From Acanthaster planci (lineage: Eukaryota > Echinodermata > Asteroidea > Valvatida > Acanthasteridae), in contig NW_019091388.1 of the NCBI RefSeq assembly GCF_001949145.1, forward strand, positions 369,212 through 431,211: DNA of 62,000 bases, given 5' to 3'. Of the stretch, positions 26,839 to 38,156 are shown in pieces; positions within the stretch are counted from its first letter, which is position 1; the number at the start of each line of letters is the position of its first letter. Position numbers and translations under genes: made by a program. The notes beneath the pieces are model-generated. The model saw only the letters and a list, made by a program, of their open reading frames with translations, did no database searches and was not told the origin of the DNA.

Positions 26839-27302
26839 GTAACTTCTGAACTGTTGGTCCTAGAACCATGGGACTAAGACTAGGTTGTTAGCCTCCTCAA
26901 TTTGACCAACTTTTGTGCACAGTCCAAACTTCTCAGACTTTGTCATCAATTAAATAATTAGCTAATAAGTGATAATTGAGCAAAATTGTAACTTTTGATC
27001 CTAGGTCCTAGAACAACGGGACCAAGACTAAACTGTCACTCTGCTCAATATAAACAAATTTTGTACAAGGTCCAAACTTCTCAGGCCTAAGGAACAATTA
27101 GATAATTAGCTAAATAATGTTAATAAGGGCAAATTGTATTTGTGAATCTTGCGTCCTAGAGCGATGGGACCAAGCTTACATTAGGCCTACCACTCTTTTC
27201 AGATTAAACGATTTTGTGCACATTCCCAAAAGTCGCATCTTGGGATTAATTAAATGATCAGTTAATTAGTTTTAGTTGGATGAAATGGTAACTTCTAAAC
27301 CG
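26839..27302 (+). repeat. 148-bp tandem units inside left inverted arm
   Basis: Three full units and a partial one start near 26839, 26987, 27135 and 27289. Each begins with a GTAACTTCT(G/A)AA-like phrase, then a TCCTAGAAC-GGGACCAAGACTA-like block, a CAAATTTTGT-like block, CCAAACTTCTCAG and an AATTAG-rich spacer. Units diverge from one another, so the array is old or was built before insertion. The same units occur inverted at 28775-29230. Confidence 0.85.
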
Positions 27303-27864
27303 TATATAAGACAGTGGGGTAGAGACTGTCAATTTTCTTGGCAAAATCCACTTTCATGTGTGACGTAAAGTTTATTGATGCAAGGATCAATTGCATACTC
27401 ATATAATTACCATGTAATTCTATCTCCATTTAATTACATTAACATGCAAGACTCACGGAGAGTAGCTGGTATATCAATGCTGTTGGTAATTATCAGCCAA
27501 GGAGTCTCCTTAGTGACAGTGACGTTTTGAGGCAGATTTAGCTTTTCTCACTGTCCACAGGATTGTCCTTTCAGCAGTCCGCTCGGCACTTACAAAATGG
27601 TAGACAAGATGTCATATTGCAGTTGCAGTTGCACTGAAGGCAGATTTTTTCACCACATCGACATGCTTTTGTTGTCAAAGTGTAGGGCTCATCCTTCCAG
27701 GGACAAAGGTCTTGCTGGTCCATCGGGGCTGCAGCTTGCCATCTTTAACCTCCCAACCCCACTCCTCCTTTTCTGGCAGTGCTGGGCTCGATAGGAGGTT
27801 AAGGCAGGGTCAAAGAAGACCCTGTGACTGAAGAGGACCCTGCTGCTGCATCAGTTATGGAAGG

Positions 27865-28756
27865 TTGACACATTGTCTTCAGCTGAGGAAGTATGCTCAA
27901 TTTGGGGGCGTGATACATTTTACCATCGTTTGCAAAAGCTGGCAGCACGATTTTTGGCTCATATTCTATAACTCCGATTACCTCATTTCTGCGATACGCA
28001 ACCACCCCTTTGAGGTTCTGTACCAGTTTCTAGGCGATAAATACGAGATGATATTGGTGTTTTTGGAGGCAGTTATGGGAAGTAAGAGGACCCTCTTGGT
28101 TAACTTGACTATTAAGTCGACTTTGCACATAGGCGCTCTGATACAAACGTGTGGTAAAGACTTTACTTTCAGCCTTCGTGGTCCTAAGCGATCTCGACAT
28201 TTCATCTTCTCTCCCCTTCGGTTGGCCGTTACTGATGTACATCAAGTTCGTTGGGATATTGCCAAACAGGTTAAAAGTCGGCTCCATCATCGCTACCAGC
28301 TTCTCAACATCAGACTTGAAATTCCTCTGGAATGCATAGCCTTCATGGTGTTGGTTGTAGCCAGCTGAGGGACAAGTGGTCTTGCTGTATTCGCTTTCAT
28401 ACTCCCGAGTGATACTGACAAGCTCAGGTGCCAACACGTTCCATTGCATTGCCATGTAGTCGTTTTTATTAAGTAGGTCAAGTCCTCCATGTGCAGACTT
28501 TACTACAGCATTGTTCTGGTTGTGGGCCTGATCAAAGGCGATTGACGAATTCAAGCGATTTGATTTGAAACTCGTCTAATACTGATAGCGATGTCTTCTC
28601 AAGTCGAAGTAGATCCCAAAGGTGTACAGCTAGCCACCGACTATAGTTGCAGTGGTCAGTGATGACGATGAATGGCATTAATTCCTGCAACACAGCGAAG
28701 TGGGTCAGAAAGTCCCGCTGTCTTTGGAAACTAATGAGCACGAAGCAAAGTCTCAA
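27865..28756 (-). pseudogene. FDQAHNQNN-family gene remnant inside the composite-TIR transposon
   Basis: On the minus strand, 28756-28532 encodes LQELMPFIVITDHCNYSRWL and 28554-28030 encodes SIAFDQAHNQNNAVVK, followed by WNVLAPELVSITREYE and FQRNFKSDVEKLV. The two frames meet at EFVN near 28550, where one frame change breaks the gene. Further coding-like sequence in other frames (KVDLIVKLTKR near 28120) suggests it ran to about 27865. From memory, the order LPFF...DHxNYxRW, FxxxxIAxDQAHEQNNAxVKGxGGA, then P(E/L)xxR is shared by a large set of uncharacterised metazoan proteins; I know no assigned function. Position between inverted arms suggests the element's own protein, possibly its transposase. 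N-terminal exons or domains usual in that set are absent, so this copy is truncated and non-functional. Confidence 0.75.
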
Positions 28757-28774
28757 CAGTACAAAATTCCAGAA

Positions 28775-29230
28775 CAGTGTTTAGAAGTTACTATCTTGTC
28801 CTCGTTAATATTAATTAGCTAATTATCAGATTGATCCTAGGGTCTCAGAAGTTTGGACTTAATACCAAAAATTGTGTGTATTGAAAATAGCGACAGTTTA
28901 ATCCTGGTCCCATTGTTCTAGGACGTACGATTCACGAGATACAATTTTGCCCTTATTGATATTAATTAGCTTATTATCTGATAGATCCTTAGGTCTGAGA
29001 AGTTTGAACTTTAGACAAAAATTGTTTATATTAAGTAGAGTGACAGTTTAATCTTGGTCCCATTGTTCTAGGATGTACAGTTCACAAGATGTAATATTGC
29101 CCTAATTAGCATTAATTATCTAATTACCTAATTGATCGTTTGGTTTGAAAAGTTTGGACTTTAATAGAAAAGTTGTTTATACTGAGCAAAGTAACAGTTT
29201 AGTCTTGGTTCCATTAATCTAGGACCTATG
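28775..29230 (-). repeat. 150-bp tandem units inside right inverted arm
   Basis: On the minus strand, three units repeat the order seen in the left arm: TCCTAGAACAATGGGACCA, an AACTGT block, a run of TATAAACAA, then TCCAAACTTCTCAG. Period is about 150 bp. The innermost end carries TAACTTCTAAAC, also found at the inner end of the left arm, which fixes the arm length. Confidence 0.85.
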
Positions 29231-29375
29231 GATCAATGGTTTCAGTTTTACCCTAATTAATGACCAGCTAAAATTTGTCTTCTGCCCTAAATTTGATCCT
29301 GGCATAATTCTTGACCTTTTCTGAGATTTTTAATGAACGACATTCCCCTTTATTGACGCTAAGAGCTGGTACTAT

Positions 29376-29784
29376 GCAGTGACATGCCCCCCATGCACAA
29401 AGCACTACGGCACCGTGAGCCTAGCCCAAATCTACTACAATGCACCCACAAGTGAACGGCTGGACCGTAAAAGCTGTTTACTGCTACGAGACAGTCTGCC
29501 CGCGCCTCTACACAACATACGCCACAGCAAGAGCACGATGAGCTTACATCTTTACAGCTTCACTTGCTAGAACTTCAAAAGCAAGTTCCACCCACTTTAC
29601 GCACTCGCAATCACACGCAGACCAAAGAGCTTACTACATACCCAGAGGACACGTACGCACTACTTCACAATTCAATATGTACAAGTAAATTTAAGAAAGT
29701 TTGTATACTTTCCGCTACAATTATTTATCTTAAGGTCTACATTGGTGAGTGGACTAGATTTCTCAATGCGATTGCCCGATTTCT
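29376..29784. other. Junction between composite-TIR transposon and BEL/Pao remnant
   Basis: About 400 bases of unassigned sequence. Neither an LTR nor integrase coding is visible. Confidence 0.5.
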
Positions 29785-30895
29785 TTAGTGTCTTGTACTC
29801 TTCTGGGTAGGCTTGTCGTTGAACATGTACCTCGTAATTGCCAGCGCTGCTTTGTCAAGATCATCCAATGACACACTAGGCCATCGATTGGCTTTGTCCT
29901 GCAGGTACTCCTTAACTCGTAACATCTTTGCCACCGCCTTTTTTAGCCTGTGCCAAGACGAGTAGTGTAGTAGTAACCTGCACTCGGTTCTCTTGGTTCT
30001 TCTTGAGCTCTGGGTCATTTTCTTTTACTGGTCCTACCTCTGTTGACTCGTTAGGGGGGTTGTCTTCTTTTTTCCATATGAATTCTGACCCTTGCACCCA
30101 CAATGGACTCTTCTTAAGGTCACTAGCTGACATTCCTCTTGTTAGGTTATCAGCTGGGTTTGACTTTTTATGTACATAATGCCACAGGCTTGGTTCTGAA
30201 GCATTATGTATCGTCACTATTCTGTTGGCAACAAAATAATGTGCGATAACGTCCATCTGTTCTCTTGATGTACTGTAGGACAATAGTACTGTCTGTCATG
30301 TTTGCACATCAAGCTCTCTCTCTTCACTGCGACATTAACCTTAGCAGCTACGGTTGCAGCGGCGAGCTCAAGGCGCCGAATCGTCAATGTTTTCAGTGGC
30401 GCTAGGCGCGACTTAGCTATCACAATACTGGTGTGTAGCTCCCCTCGGTCATTTTTATTCCATGCTAAGATAGGTCACTTTTCAGACGCATCTGTAAGGT
30501 GATGCAGGTGGTATTTGTTCACTTTGCCAAAGTTATGTGGCTTAAACATCGATTTACCTCAAGATCTTTCACATCTGGCGGCTCTTGTGGCCATTTTCAC
30601 CATGTCTGCCCCTTCTTGTCTAGTACTGGATCAGTCAAGCCTCGCTTTTGTTAACACCGGGAGAAACAGCTTGCTTCGAAGGATGAACGAGGTTGAAAAC
30701 CTTAATGGAGAATGCTCAAAAGACCGCGGCTTGACTCTTGGCCACAACTTCAATCCAAAACAGTCCCTTTTAACATCCCAACTAATACCCAGGGCTCTTT
30801 CAACTGGAAGAGTATCAAGATCGAAGTATAGACTCTTTAACTGCTTCGCTCGGTCATTGATGGGACAGACCTCAGGACACCTGGCTTGTTGCTGA
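29785..30895 (-). pseudogene. BEL/Pao connection/RNase H-like region (Pao family C-terminal part)
   Basis: Downstream of the RT on the minus strand, segments at about 30895-30505, 30423-30217 (LAPLKTLTIRRLELAAATVA), 30283-29912 (WHYVHKKSNPADNLTRGM) and 30018-29785 (SSWHRLKKAVAKMLRVKEYL) follow the usual order of the Pao RNase H-like region. The motif L-T-IPRLEL-A and the phrase ADxxTRG are hallmarks from family knowledge. Several frame changes are present. The integrase that normally follows is missing. Confidence 0.8.
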
Positions 30896-30896
30896 T

Positions 30897-31525
30897 CTAT
30901 TTGGTCAACTTGAAACTACCCTTCTGCAGAAGACCCCTAAATTCGCTTGTCGAGTCTGTGGCTCTCTCTTCAATGTCCATACGCACCAGACACTCATCCA
31001 CATAAAAGTTCCACCCAACAATCTTCAAGGCCTCAGGGCTGAATTCATCACGTTGCTTCTGCCGTCTGACATAATGCAAGTTCCAAGTGCTCCAAGTGCC
31101 CCCGAACAAGTGTACACACATGCGACTGGTACTCAAAGTTGGTGGAACATCGCTTCATCATCCGCGATGAAGGCAACAGGTGTATTTCTGAATCGCATTA
31201 GTACACCACTGAGCTTATTCGTCAGATCCGCTCCCTGCAAGATTTCAACGTTGAAGCACACACCTGAACTCTGGGCAACGCAATCAAACACAATTCGCAC
31301 TTTGTCTGCTTTCATCGGGTTCAGGACTGCATGGTGGGCAGCCTGAACTTGACCAGGTACTTCGAGTAGCACAGTGACGTTGCAACTTGCCTCCAACGCT
31401 GAATCAACATAGCCATTTTGTAGCGGGGTATTTGTGACAACATTCTGAGTGTTCGGCTGTGCTGCATTGATTGTGATGCTAGGTGGTCTGTGTGACATGA
31501 AGCAACTTTGTATGTTTCCTTCCAC
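30897..31525 (-). pseudogene. BEL/Pao reverse transcriptase fragment with altered catalytic box
   Basis: The minus-strand segment 31525-31133 carries HHAVLNPMKADKVRIVFDC, ILQGADLTNKLSGVLMRFR and FIADDEAMFHQ, the fingers and first catalytic motif of a Pao-type reverse transcriptase. The next segment, 31136-30897, is in another frame and carries NFYVDECLV near 31004. That is the YxDD box with the second Asp read as Glu. The frame change between segments and the changed box mark it as inactive. Confidence 0.85.
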
Positions 31526-31954
31526 AATCGGACATAGTGCACGTCCAGTTAAGCTTACATGCCACAGTCACATGTCCCTTACGTAGACAACTGTATAGCA
31601 CATTCTTTCTTAATTGGCATAGTTCAGTCTGTCTTGAAGTGCCATTCCCTTTAAACTCTTTCAGCCGAATAGATTGTGATCTCCTTTAAACAATAACCAT
31701 TTCTTGCTCATTGTCTCTGTTGTAGAGGTGACTGCAAACTAACTCTTCTGTCTCGTCTTGTGTGCTTGAGTTGCGTCTCGATCTTTCTTCCAGGCGGCTG
31801 TCCCTTAAATTAGATTGTTCTCTTCCCCCGTAGGATCCTCAACATAAGCAGCCAAGTAATCAATGCCAGGCAGCCTTTTTCCTTTTCCCCGTCTTTCTGA
31901 CCTTCCGCAGCCATCTACAGCGCAGATAAGTAAGCAGGCGTTCCACCACTTCTT

Positions 31955-32810
31955 TCAAAAAACTCTGATGCCCATTTCCTTCTCGTAGCCCATGGCCTTA
32001 GGAGTCTGAAGGCAGACACTCAGGTTATCAGCAACTGCTTTCAAGGCTATCCCATCATGGGAAGCACAGGTGAAACCTTTGAGACTTCTTGCATTCACAT
32101 GCATCGGCAATTTTGTATTTACGTCCAAATCTCTCGCTGAGTACAGTCTTAGCTCAAGCATACCCCTGCACTGGCTCCATCACTGAGCAAGCTTGCATTG
32201 CCTTTACAATAATGCAACAGCTTTATCAGCTTAGCCGGATCCTTGATCTGCTTGCTGTCAACGTTGCTCTCCAGAACTCCCAGTATCTCAGGAGGTCACC
32301 TTCATCCACCATGAACCTCACCTTTGGCAACTGTAGTGTTTCCACGAGTCTCTGCTGATGCTGTAGTCTGTTGTTATCAGATATCTTTGTTGCGGTCAGC
32401 TCCACTCCTTTTGGAGGAGTCTGGGTGGAGCAATTCCTGTCTCTGGGACGGTTCCTGGTGATCATCAACAGGGTAGGTAAGGGTGCTACGGGACGAGTCA
32501 TCTTTGTTTTGGACGTATACCCTCTGCTCAGCCTCCACACATTCAATCTTGGCCTTCAGCTGCAGCTCAACTATTCTTTGCTGCATCTTCAGCTCCTGCT
32601 ACTCAATTTATTGTTGCTCTGTCAGTAATTCAGCTTCAGCTTGCAGAACAGCCTTGCTCACCATGGCTTCAATCTTGTACTTGCAGTGGTATTTATTGTC
32701 TTCCCACTGCTCTGACAGGCTGAATCCTCTGGCCTCACGTCATCTTCAAGATGTGACGAGACTGCACCCATCGTGGTGTTTTCTCAACATGCTGTTATTG
32801 AACTGAAATG
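31955..32810 (-). pseudogene. BEL/Pao gag-like (DUF1759-type) fragment
   Basis: Minus-strand segments at 32586-32377 (coiled-coil-like, KMQQRIVELQLKAKIE), 32546-32226 (LPKVRFMVDEGDLLRYWEFW) and 32161-31955 (LSVCLQTPKAMGYEKEMGI) match the order of the DUF1759 gag region: a coiled-coil N-terminus, then LPKxxxPxFxGDxxxYWxF, then a capsid-like part. The frames overlap or shift. Gag would form the particle shell in an active element; this copy cannot. Confidence 0.75.
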
Positions 32811-32825
32811 TGACTTAATTTTGGA

Positions 32826-33007
32826 TTTTTTTCGGGCGCCCTGCCTGACGTGTATTATAACGCTATTTACTCAGTGTTTGCCCCCGAAGTCTTGGAGATG
32901 GTGGGTTCGAGTCCCACCCGAGTACACTTGTGGCTTTTTCACAAGCCTTTGGGGGCAAACACTGAATATATAGTGTTAAATACGAGTCGGGCAGGGCAAA
33001 AAAATTC
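32826..33007. mobile_element. Fold-back element with nested tRNA-like hairpin
   Basis: Arms of about 47 bases are inverted copies: the left contains CCCTGCCTGACG and CAGTGTTTGCCCCC, the right contains GGGGGCAAACACTG and GTCGGGCAGGG. The inner 14-bp inverted repeat is perfect. Two further hairpins sit between the arms: GTGGGTTCGAGTCCCAC (about 32910-32926, a perfect 5-bp stem around TTCGAGT, like a tRNA T-arm or Pol III B box) and CTTGTGGCTTTTTCACAAG (about 32928-32946). Outside the arms runs of T (left) and A (right) also pair. No A box or full cloverleaf is present. Confidence 0.7.
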
Positions 33008-33247
33008 GAAAATTAATTAACATCTCCCCGGCTCAAATCCATCCTTGGAAACAGATGTTCGTGAAATGTGACTGGTAAACTCTCAGAAGAAATTCCAAAG
33101 ACGGTGACGTAATTTGCCCTAATATCATACCACTTTAATGACGACTTGTCACTGACAGCAAGTCTAACAGTGCCAGTACATATGCATGAGTCAAAGCTGT
33201 CTTCCAGATTCAACTATTCAGGCACACACTTGAATATTAATTAATCC

Positions 33248-33313
33248 TATCCGTCCTAAATCCTCCAATTTCAATAGGAAATTATTTTTACACCCTACGG
33301 GGTTGGGGTTAAA
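33248..33313 (+). repeat. Dispersed repeat R3, copy B
   Basis: CCTAAATCCTCCAATTTCAA followed by TACACCCTACGGGGTTGGGG matches copy A at 14148-14215. It lies about 240 bases after the fold-back element at 32826-33007. Confidence 0.7.
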
Positions 33314-36300
33314 TATCCAAACTCAACGCTGAATCTTTCTATTCATAATACGCTATACGTGCACATGTGTGGAACTGACCTCATGGTCTGGCATGTCAAA
33401 AATGAAGGTTCTTATCTCACTCCTTATACATGTATATCTTAATGTGTAACACGTGGGCTGTAAATATAAGTAACCCAAAACATTTACTCACAACATTGGG
33501 CGTATATTTACGCAAAAGTCAGGAAAACTTATGCGAAACGCAAAATGTGCCACGAAGAACATAATGGCAAAACGCCATCTAGACTTCATAAGAAATCCTC
33601 GCTTCTGCCGTTACCTTCAGTAGAATATGTGATTGACATCCACGACAAGGGGGTAGCTTTTTAACTCAAATGCAAAAAAGTACCAAAATCTGCCTCACCT
33701 TTTTGGTACGTCCTCAGTAAAACCCCCACAAATCAACATGTTTATCGAGAGCAGAACAGAACTGGACACCTGTTCTACTTTCATTTTTTAAATGAATGTC
33801 TGTAATATGTTTAAATTTTTAACTTTTTTGCGATTTTGCCCTTTTTACACCCTTCTCTGTTTGGTCTGTACACCTTTTATTTTAGGTGCCCACAGTATGC
33901 ACATGAATCGACCATTAATTCAAGATTCGAAATTTCGTCTTAATGACGTCATCACTGGTCACCTGAAAGCACCAGAAAGCTGCTAGTATTCGAAGTCCAT
34001 TATCCTAAGAACTATCCAATCGGAATGGTACTTTGCAAATGTAAAGAAAATAGTGTGTCGCGTCGTGGTAACGTCATCTAAATTGCGACTTCTTATCACA
34101 TATAAGGAAACATACGGGCAGCACCAAACTTATTGGGGAAGGCACGGCATGTTTCCTAGAGGACATGTGAAGTGATGTCATGATCAAAATAATCGTCATT
34201 AAATTTTTCATTTTTTCATTTTTATTATTATAGTGACATGGTTGGTATGTGGGGTTGGGTTATGTGGTTTTGCTCGATTTTTCTAACGACGTAATGTACG
34301 GACTCATATAATCAATCATACACTATACGATTTGGGTTGGAACTTCCTCCTCAATCGTTTGTCTCGTAGAAAACCCACTCCTACTTTTCAACTTGCCCTA
34401 CTTCCACCTCCACCATGGACTGATACAGCCGATTGATTTGTCTTCAGAAAAAACAAGCCTTAGCTGTTACTCCTGCTGTTTTAAGAATATCTGGTGCCTG
34501 ATCTTCAAATGGCTTCAGGTTTAGGTGGAGACTTAAACAGCAAGTGTGAGAAATATCTGCTTATCGGAAATTATTAATAGGGGACAAAGATATACTCTTT
34601 TATTTGGGCTGGTCTATCTCATTGGTTGAGAAACGTGTCCACGCTGAGCAAGGCTAAATCGACCAACGCTTAATGGAATCAATCCCAAGGAGAGCAGTGT
34701 ATCATTTTCCGGCCTTGCGTGGTTGGTTACGCATGTCCTAAGGCAGATTGTGAAAACACGGCACCATAGGGAAACAGCCTATTGTTACGTTTTGTTATTT
34801 GTTACATCAAACGTTGTGCACCATGATACAGAAGTCGGCCCAAATCATTTGGGAATCCTCAGTGGCCGACTCGTCCGCATTTTGTATTTTTCTGGGCAGA
34901 GAAGGAACTGCGCCTTTTAGCCTGAGTATTCCGATCCGAAGTCTTCCTCCGTCGTACACAGCCGGAAATCAAAATTCATCCTGTCAGATGTATTTTGGGG
35001 CCGGCAGCAATACAAACAGAAAAAGGCAAGACCTAGATCCATTCTTCAGCCCACTCGAACTGCCACACTTGATATTCATATTTAGACGATTCTAAATGAG
35101 GGCGCTGTCATGGTTTGAGGTCCTTACAAGAAGACGCTATTCATTTTAATTGAGGTTTTTCTCTTCGAATTGTGAACCCAAAACTTACTCACAGAAATAC
35201 CTGTGAGTAAACATTGCTCAGTGGTCTACTCTCATGGACTGAAAGGACAGCAGATTACCAAAATAAACAGAATTTACAACTGAAACAACCACAATTCTGG
35301 CAAATTTTAGTGCAGTACCTGTTACACTGACGTTTCTGCCCTGGATGACTTTACAAATTTCGCTGTATTTAATGCTATTAATATAAAATTAAAGTAGTAT
35401 CGACATAAAGACCAAAAATAAAATGTTCTTGAAATGCTAAAACCAAATTTTATAGTCAGATTATTTGGAACACAAAGCAGCATTTACATGAACTGCACTA
35501 AAAACGCATAATGTGAGCCCGCTAAACGTTCAAATATCTGGGATTTTCTTTTAACTATATATTTAGAGCTGAAATGACGCGTATAACTTACGCCATCTCG
35601 AATATCGTATGAATACTAAAATCCTTTCTATCTTTCTACTTAACGTAAATTTTGGAGACAAGCACTTCCAGTTTTCTTAAAAGAGTTGTCAAAATGTGCG
35701 TACAACACATCTCTCCCTTCAGAGACAAATACAAAACAAAAAATAATTACTTAAAGGTTTTCGGCGAGACCAAAAGGAATGCATTACGATGGTAGTGAAG
35801 AAAATAAGTGTCTGTTTCTATTTAATATGTCGTGTTTACATTAACCTCAGCAAACGCGTGTTAGGAATATGTCTCAGTACTTTTTTAACATTACACCGTG
35901 ATATTCATTTGTTAATTTATTATACAGATATAAATCTCACGTCATTGTTACCGATTGTCATATACAAACGTTATATACTCCTATGAAAAATCAGAGGACC
36001 TGGTTTTTAGAAGGTATCAAACGCCTGTATAAATGAGTTATTCAAAAGTAACTAGACACAAGGCGAAGTAAATTCGTCGATGCTTGTACACAATTTAAGA
36101 GCAGTTGCAATTCAAAACTTAACTGCTGAACACCTATCCCAGTCAATTTTGTCTGTCCTTAAAAATAACCAGCCCAGTCAAATACCTGATATCCTGACAC
36201 AAATTTCCCTGATTAATTTAACTTCGAACAGCGGGGGAGAGCACTGATCATGCACAGAAGGACGAACGCTCAAGGCGTCCTGAGTTTCGCCTGGCCAGTA

Positions 36301-37949
36301 ACCTTTTCTGCTAGTCCGGATCAGGAACTTTCCTGCGACGTTAGCGGAATACTAATTCACAAATTATACATGCTATCCGTGGAGGTTAAAACACGTTTCA
36401 GTGTTTTCGCCACGGTGTGTATTCGGCGCACGTTTTGAAATGCGAAGGACTGAGTTGATTCAATAAACTGTAAGGAATTTGACACTCAAAGTTATGACAA
36501 GCACTGATGGCCATAATTTTAAACCATCACAGCATTTTTCTTCGGTCAAACGTTCCCCTATCAATTTGCGTTGATGTAAATTGTATGCAATTATGCAAAT
36601 CACAATTGCGAAATACGAAATACGTAGTTTTACTTTATATCAAAGTCTGATCTGCTGTCTGATTTGAATGTATCTTGACAAATTCAAGGCCAATGTCCTC
36701 ATACTTGTTCACTGCTGTTGCCTATTTTTGGACAGATCTGTTCCGCATGATTAGTTTGAGTTTTATTGTGTATTCTCACACAGTGGAACACCCATAGTAC
36801 ACAGAACCCCGATTCGGCTTGGCCAAAAAAATTTAACTAATTTTTCCCACCAAACGGAGTCTTAACCCAAACCTCGTAGTTTCCGCGGGCATACGTAATT
36901 TTCACCCCGCTAAATAACTAAACAAACTAGATTTGCGTTTGTTTGTATTTGCACCCAATTTTTTGTTCACGGATTCACTGTTTATATTCATGAGTTTTGG
37001 GTAGAGTAGATTTTTATCCTGGACAGCATATGTGTGTGTGTGAGAAAGAACGATTTTGATCTTCATGGTGGTGACATCGAGTATGTGAGCTGAGAATTTT
37101 TGCGAGATGACGATCGGCCAGAGAAAATCCAGTCCCGGTAAGATCGGATCATCAGATCTAGCAAAAACAGAGCTATCACGATCCTTCAGAATCTGGTCCC
37201 CCATGCATTCGCAACACTCGGCCAATTATTATGTTACCTGAAAAAACTGTAAGTTGAGCTTCTTTTCTTCTAAGAAATTATTACCAAAATGTAATTGTTG
37301 GATCATTGTGGATATAGAAAGACACTATAGAGGATTTGCAGTCAGGGGATTTTTGTAGGTGGTCAGCTTTCAATTTTCACAGATGTGCGCGGAAATGTGC
37401 GCGCCTTTGAAGTCTTTCAACATTCTGGTGCAGATGAAATTGAAATACACAGATTGGAAATCTGCTTCCTGAAAAGCCTTTTCCCGTCGTGGTACATCAC
37501 GTGAAAACCGCTATATGAGCATGATTTGCAAATCAGAATGTATGAAAATTATTAACGTAATTGAGAAATGTTGTTTCAAACGCAGTGCAATTTAACTGAA
37601 TAAGAAGCATTGTGAATTTCACCACTGCAAAAGTAAAAAAAACAAAAAAACTAAAGACATACGACAATTGATTGCCTTGAGGAAAACCGATTTGTTGGAT
37701 TACAAAATTCCATTCTTTTCCTGGACAAAACTTGCGCTTTTTAGATCAATGCAGTTTACACGCTCTGTGGAACACAAACTGGCATGTGTGGATTGCAATA
37801 CCCTCTCAGTATAGCTATGCAGATTGTAACCTCTTAACTTACACAAGAAAATACGCTAGGATAAACACACAGACAAAGAACTCCTGGGAAACAGTTCAGT
37901 CTTGAAGCATGAAGAAACTGCTTACTTTCTACTCTTAATAGACCTCTTC
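33314..37949. other. No recognised gene
   Basis: AT-rich. Holds a TGACGTCATCACTGGTCACC phrase (about 33942) related to the CRE/E-box repeats. An 18-base string ACTCACAACATTGGGCGT at 33486 recurs at 44301. The minus-strand frame 37225-36902 (107 codons, MAECCECMGD start) is unrecognised. Confidence 0.55.
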
Positions 37950-38150
37950 ACTGATAAATTTATACTTATGCACGCATGCCCACAAATGGCCTTGGCGCAA
38001 GAAGTGTGAGCGGGCCATTGAAAATGTGCAGGGGTGGGACTTCGATGATCATTTTCTCCCAGGTTTTCTGACTTTATTCATTTTTTTCCCTCAGAAAACA
38101 CCCTTACATCATTTTTTGACATTAGTTTCTAATGTAAGTGGAATTAGAAT
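37950..38150 (+). repeat. Dispersed repeat R2, plus-strand copy
   Basis: Carries TCACTGATAAATTTATAC, CACAAATGGCCTTGGCGCAA, GGGCCATTGAAAATGTGCAG and TTAGTTTCTAATGTAAG, matching the minus-strand copy at 17134-17361. It abuts the LINE 3' end that starts at about 38157. Confidence 0.75.
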
Positions 38151-38156
38151 ATCCTC

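Larger units (their letters stand above)
26670..29375. mobile_element. DNA transposon with composite tandem-repeat terminal inverted repeats
   Basis: Two long arms are inverted copies of each other: about 26719-27302 and 28775-29333. Each arm has an outer unique part (containing AGAAAAGGTCAAGAAT and GGATCAAATTTAGGG) followed by about three tandem units of ~148-150 bp. Landmark TCCTAGA in the left arm recurs at about 26858, 27006 and 27154. The mirror landmark TCTAGGA in the right arm recurs at about 28917, 29067 and 29218. Similarity continues outward to AGCTCTTA(A/G)CG (about 26681 and 29361), so the true ends are near 26670 and 29375. The ~1.47-kb interior carries a minus-strand gene remnant. 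This structure marks a cut-and-paste-like element; the superfamily is unassigned. No target-site duplication was resolved. Confidence 0.85.
29785..32810 (-). mobile_element. BEL/Pao-type LTR retrotransposon remnant, integrase absent
   Basis: Minus-strand order from high to low coordinates is gag-like, protease/RT, RNase H-like and Pao C-terminal segment, as expected for BEL/Pao elements. The coding sequence is spread over many frames and stops. Nothing resembling an integrase core or chromodomain follows below 29785, where unassigned sequence and then the composite-TIR transposon begin. No LTR pair was recognised. The gag end is close to a fold-back element at 32826. An old, non-functional copy. 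Confidence 0.85.

Noticed and set aside
27865-28368. 167-codon plus-strand frame
   Set aside because: Antisense to the recognisable FDQAHNQNN coding segment; no family resemblance of its own.
30515-30895. 126-codon plus-strand frame and neighbouring plus-strand frames at 31053 and 32371
   Set aside because: Shadows of the minus-strand BEL/Pao coding sequence.
32890-32930. A tRNA gene around GGTGGGTTCGAGTCCCACC
   Set aside because: Only a T-arm-like hairpin is present. There is no A box, anticodon arm or acceptor pairing in the right register; the hairpin is nested in a fold-back element.
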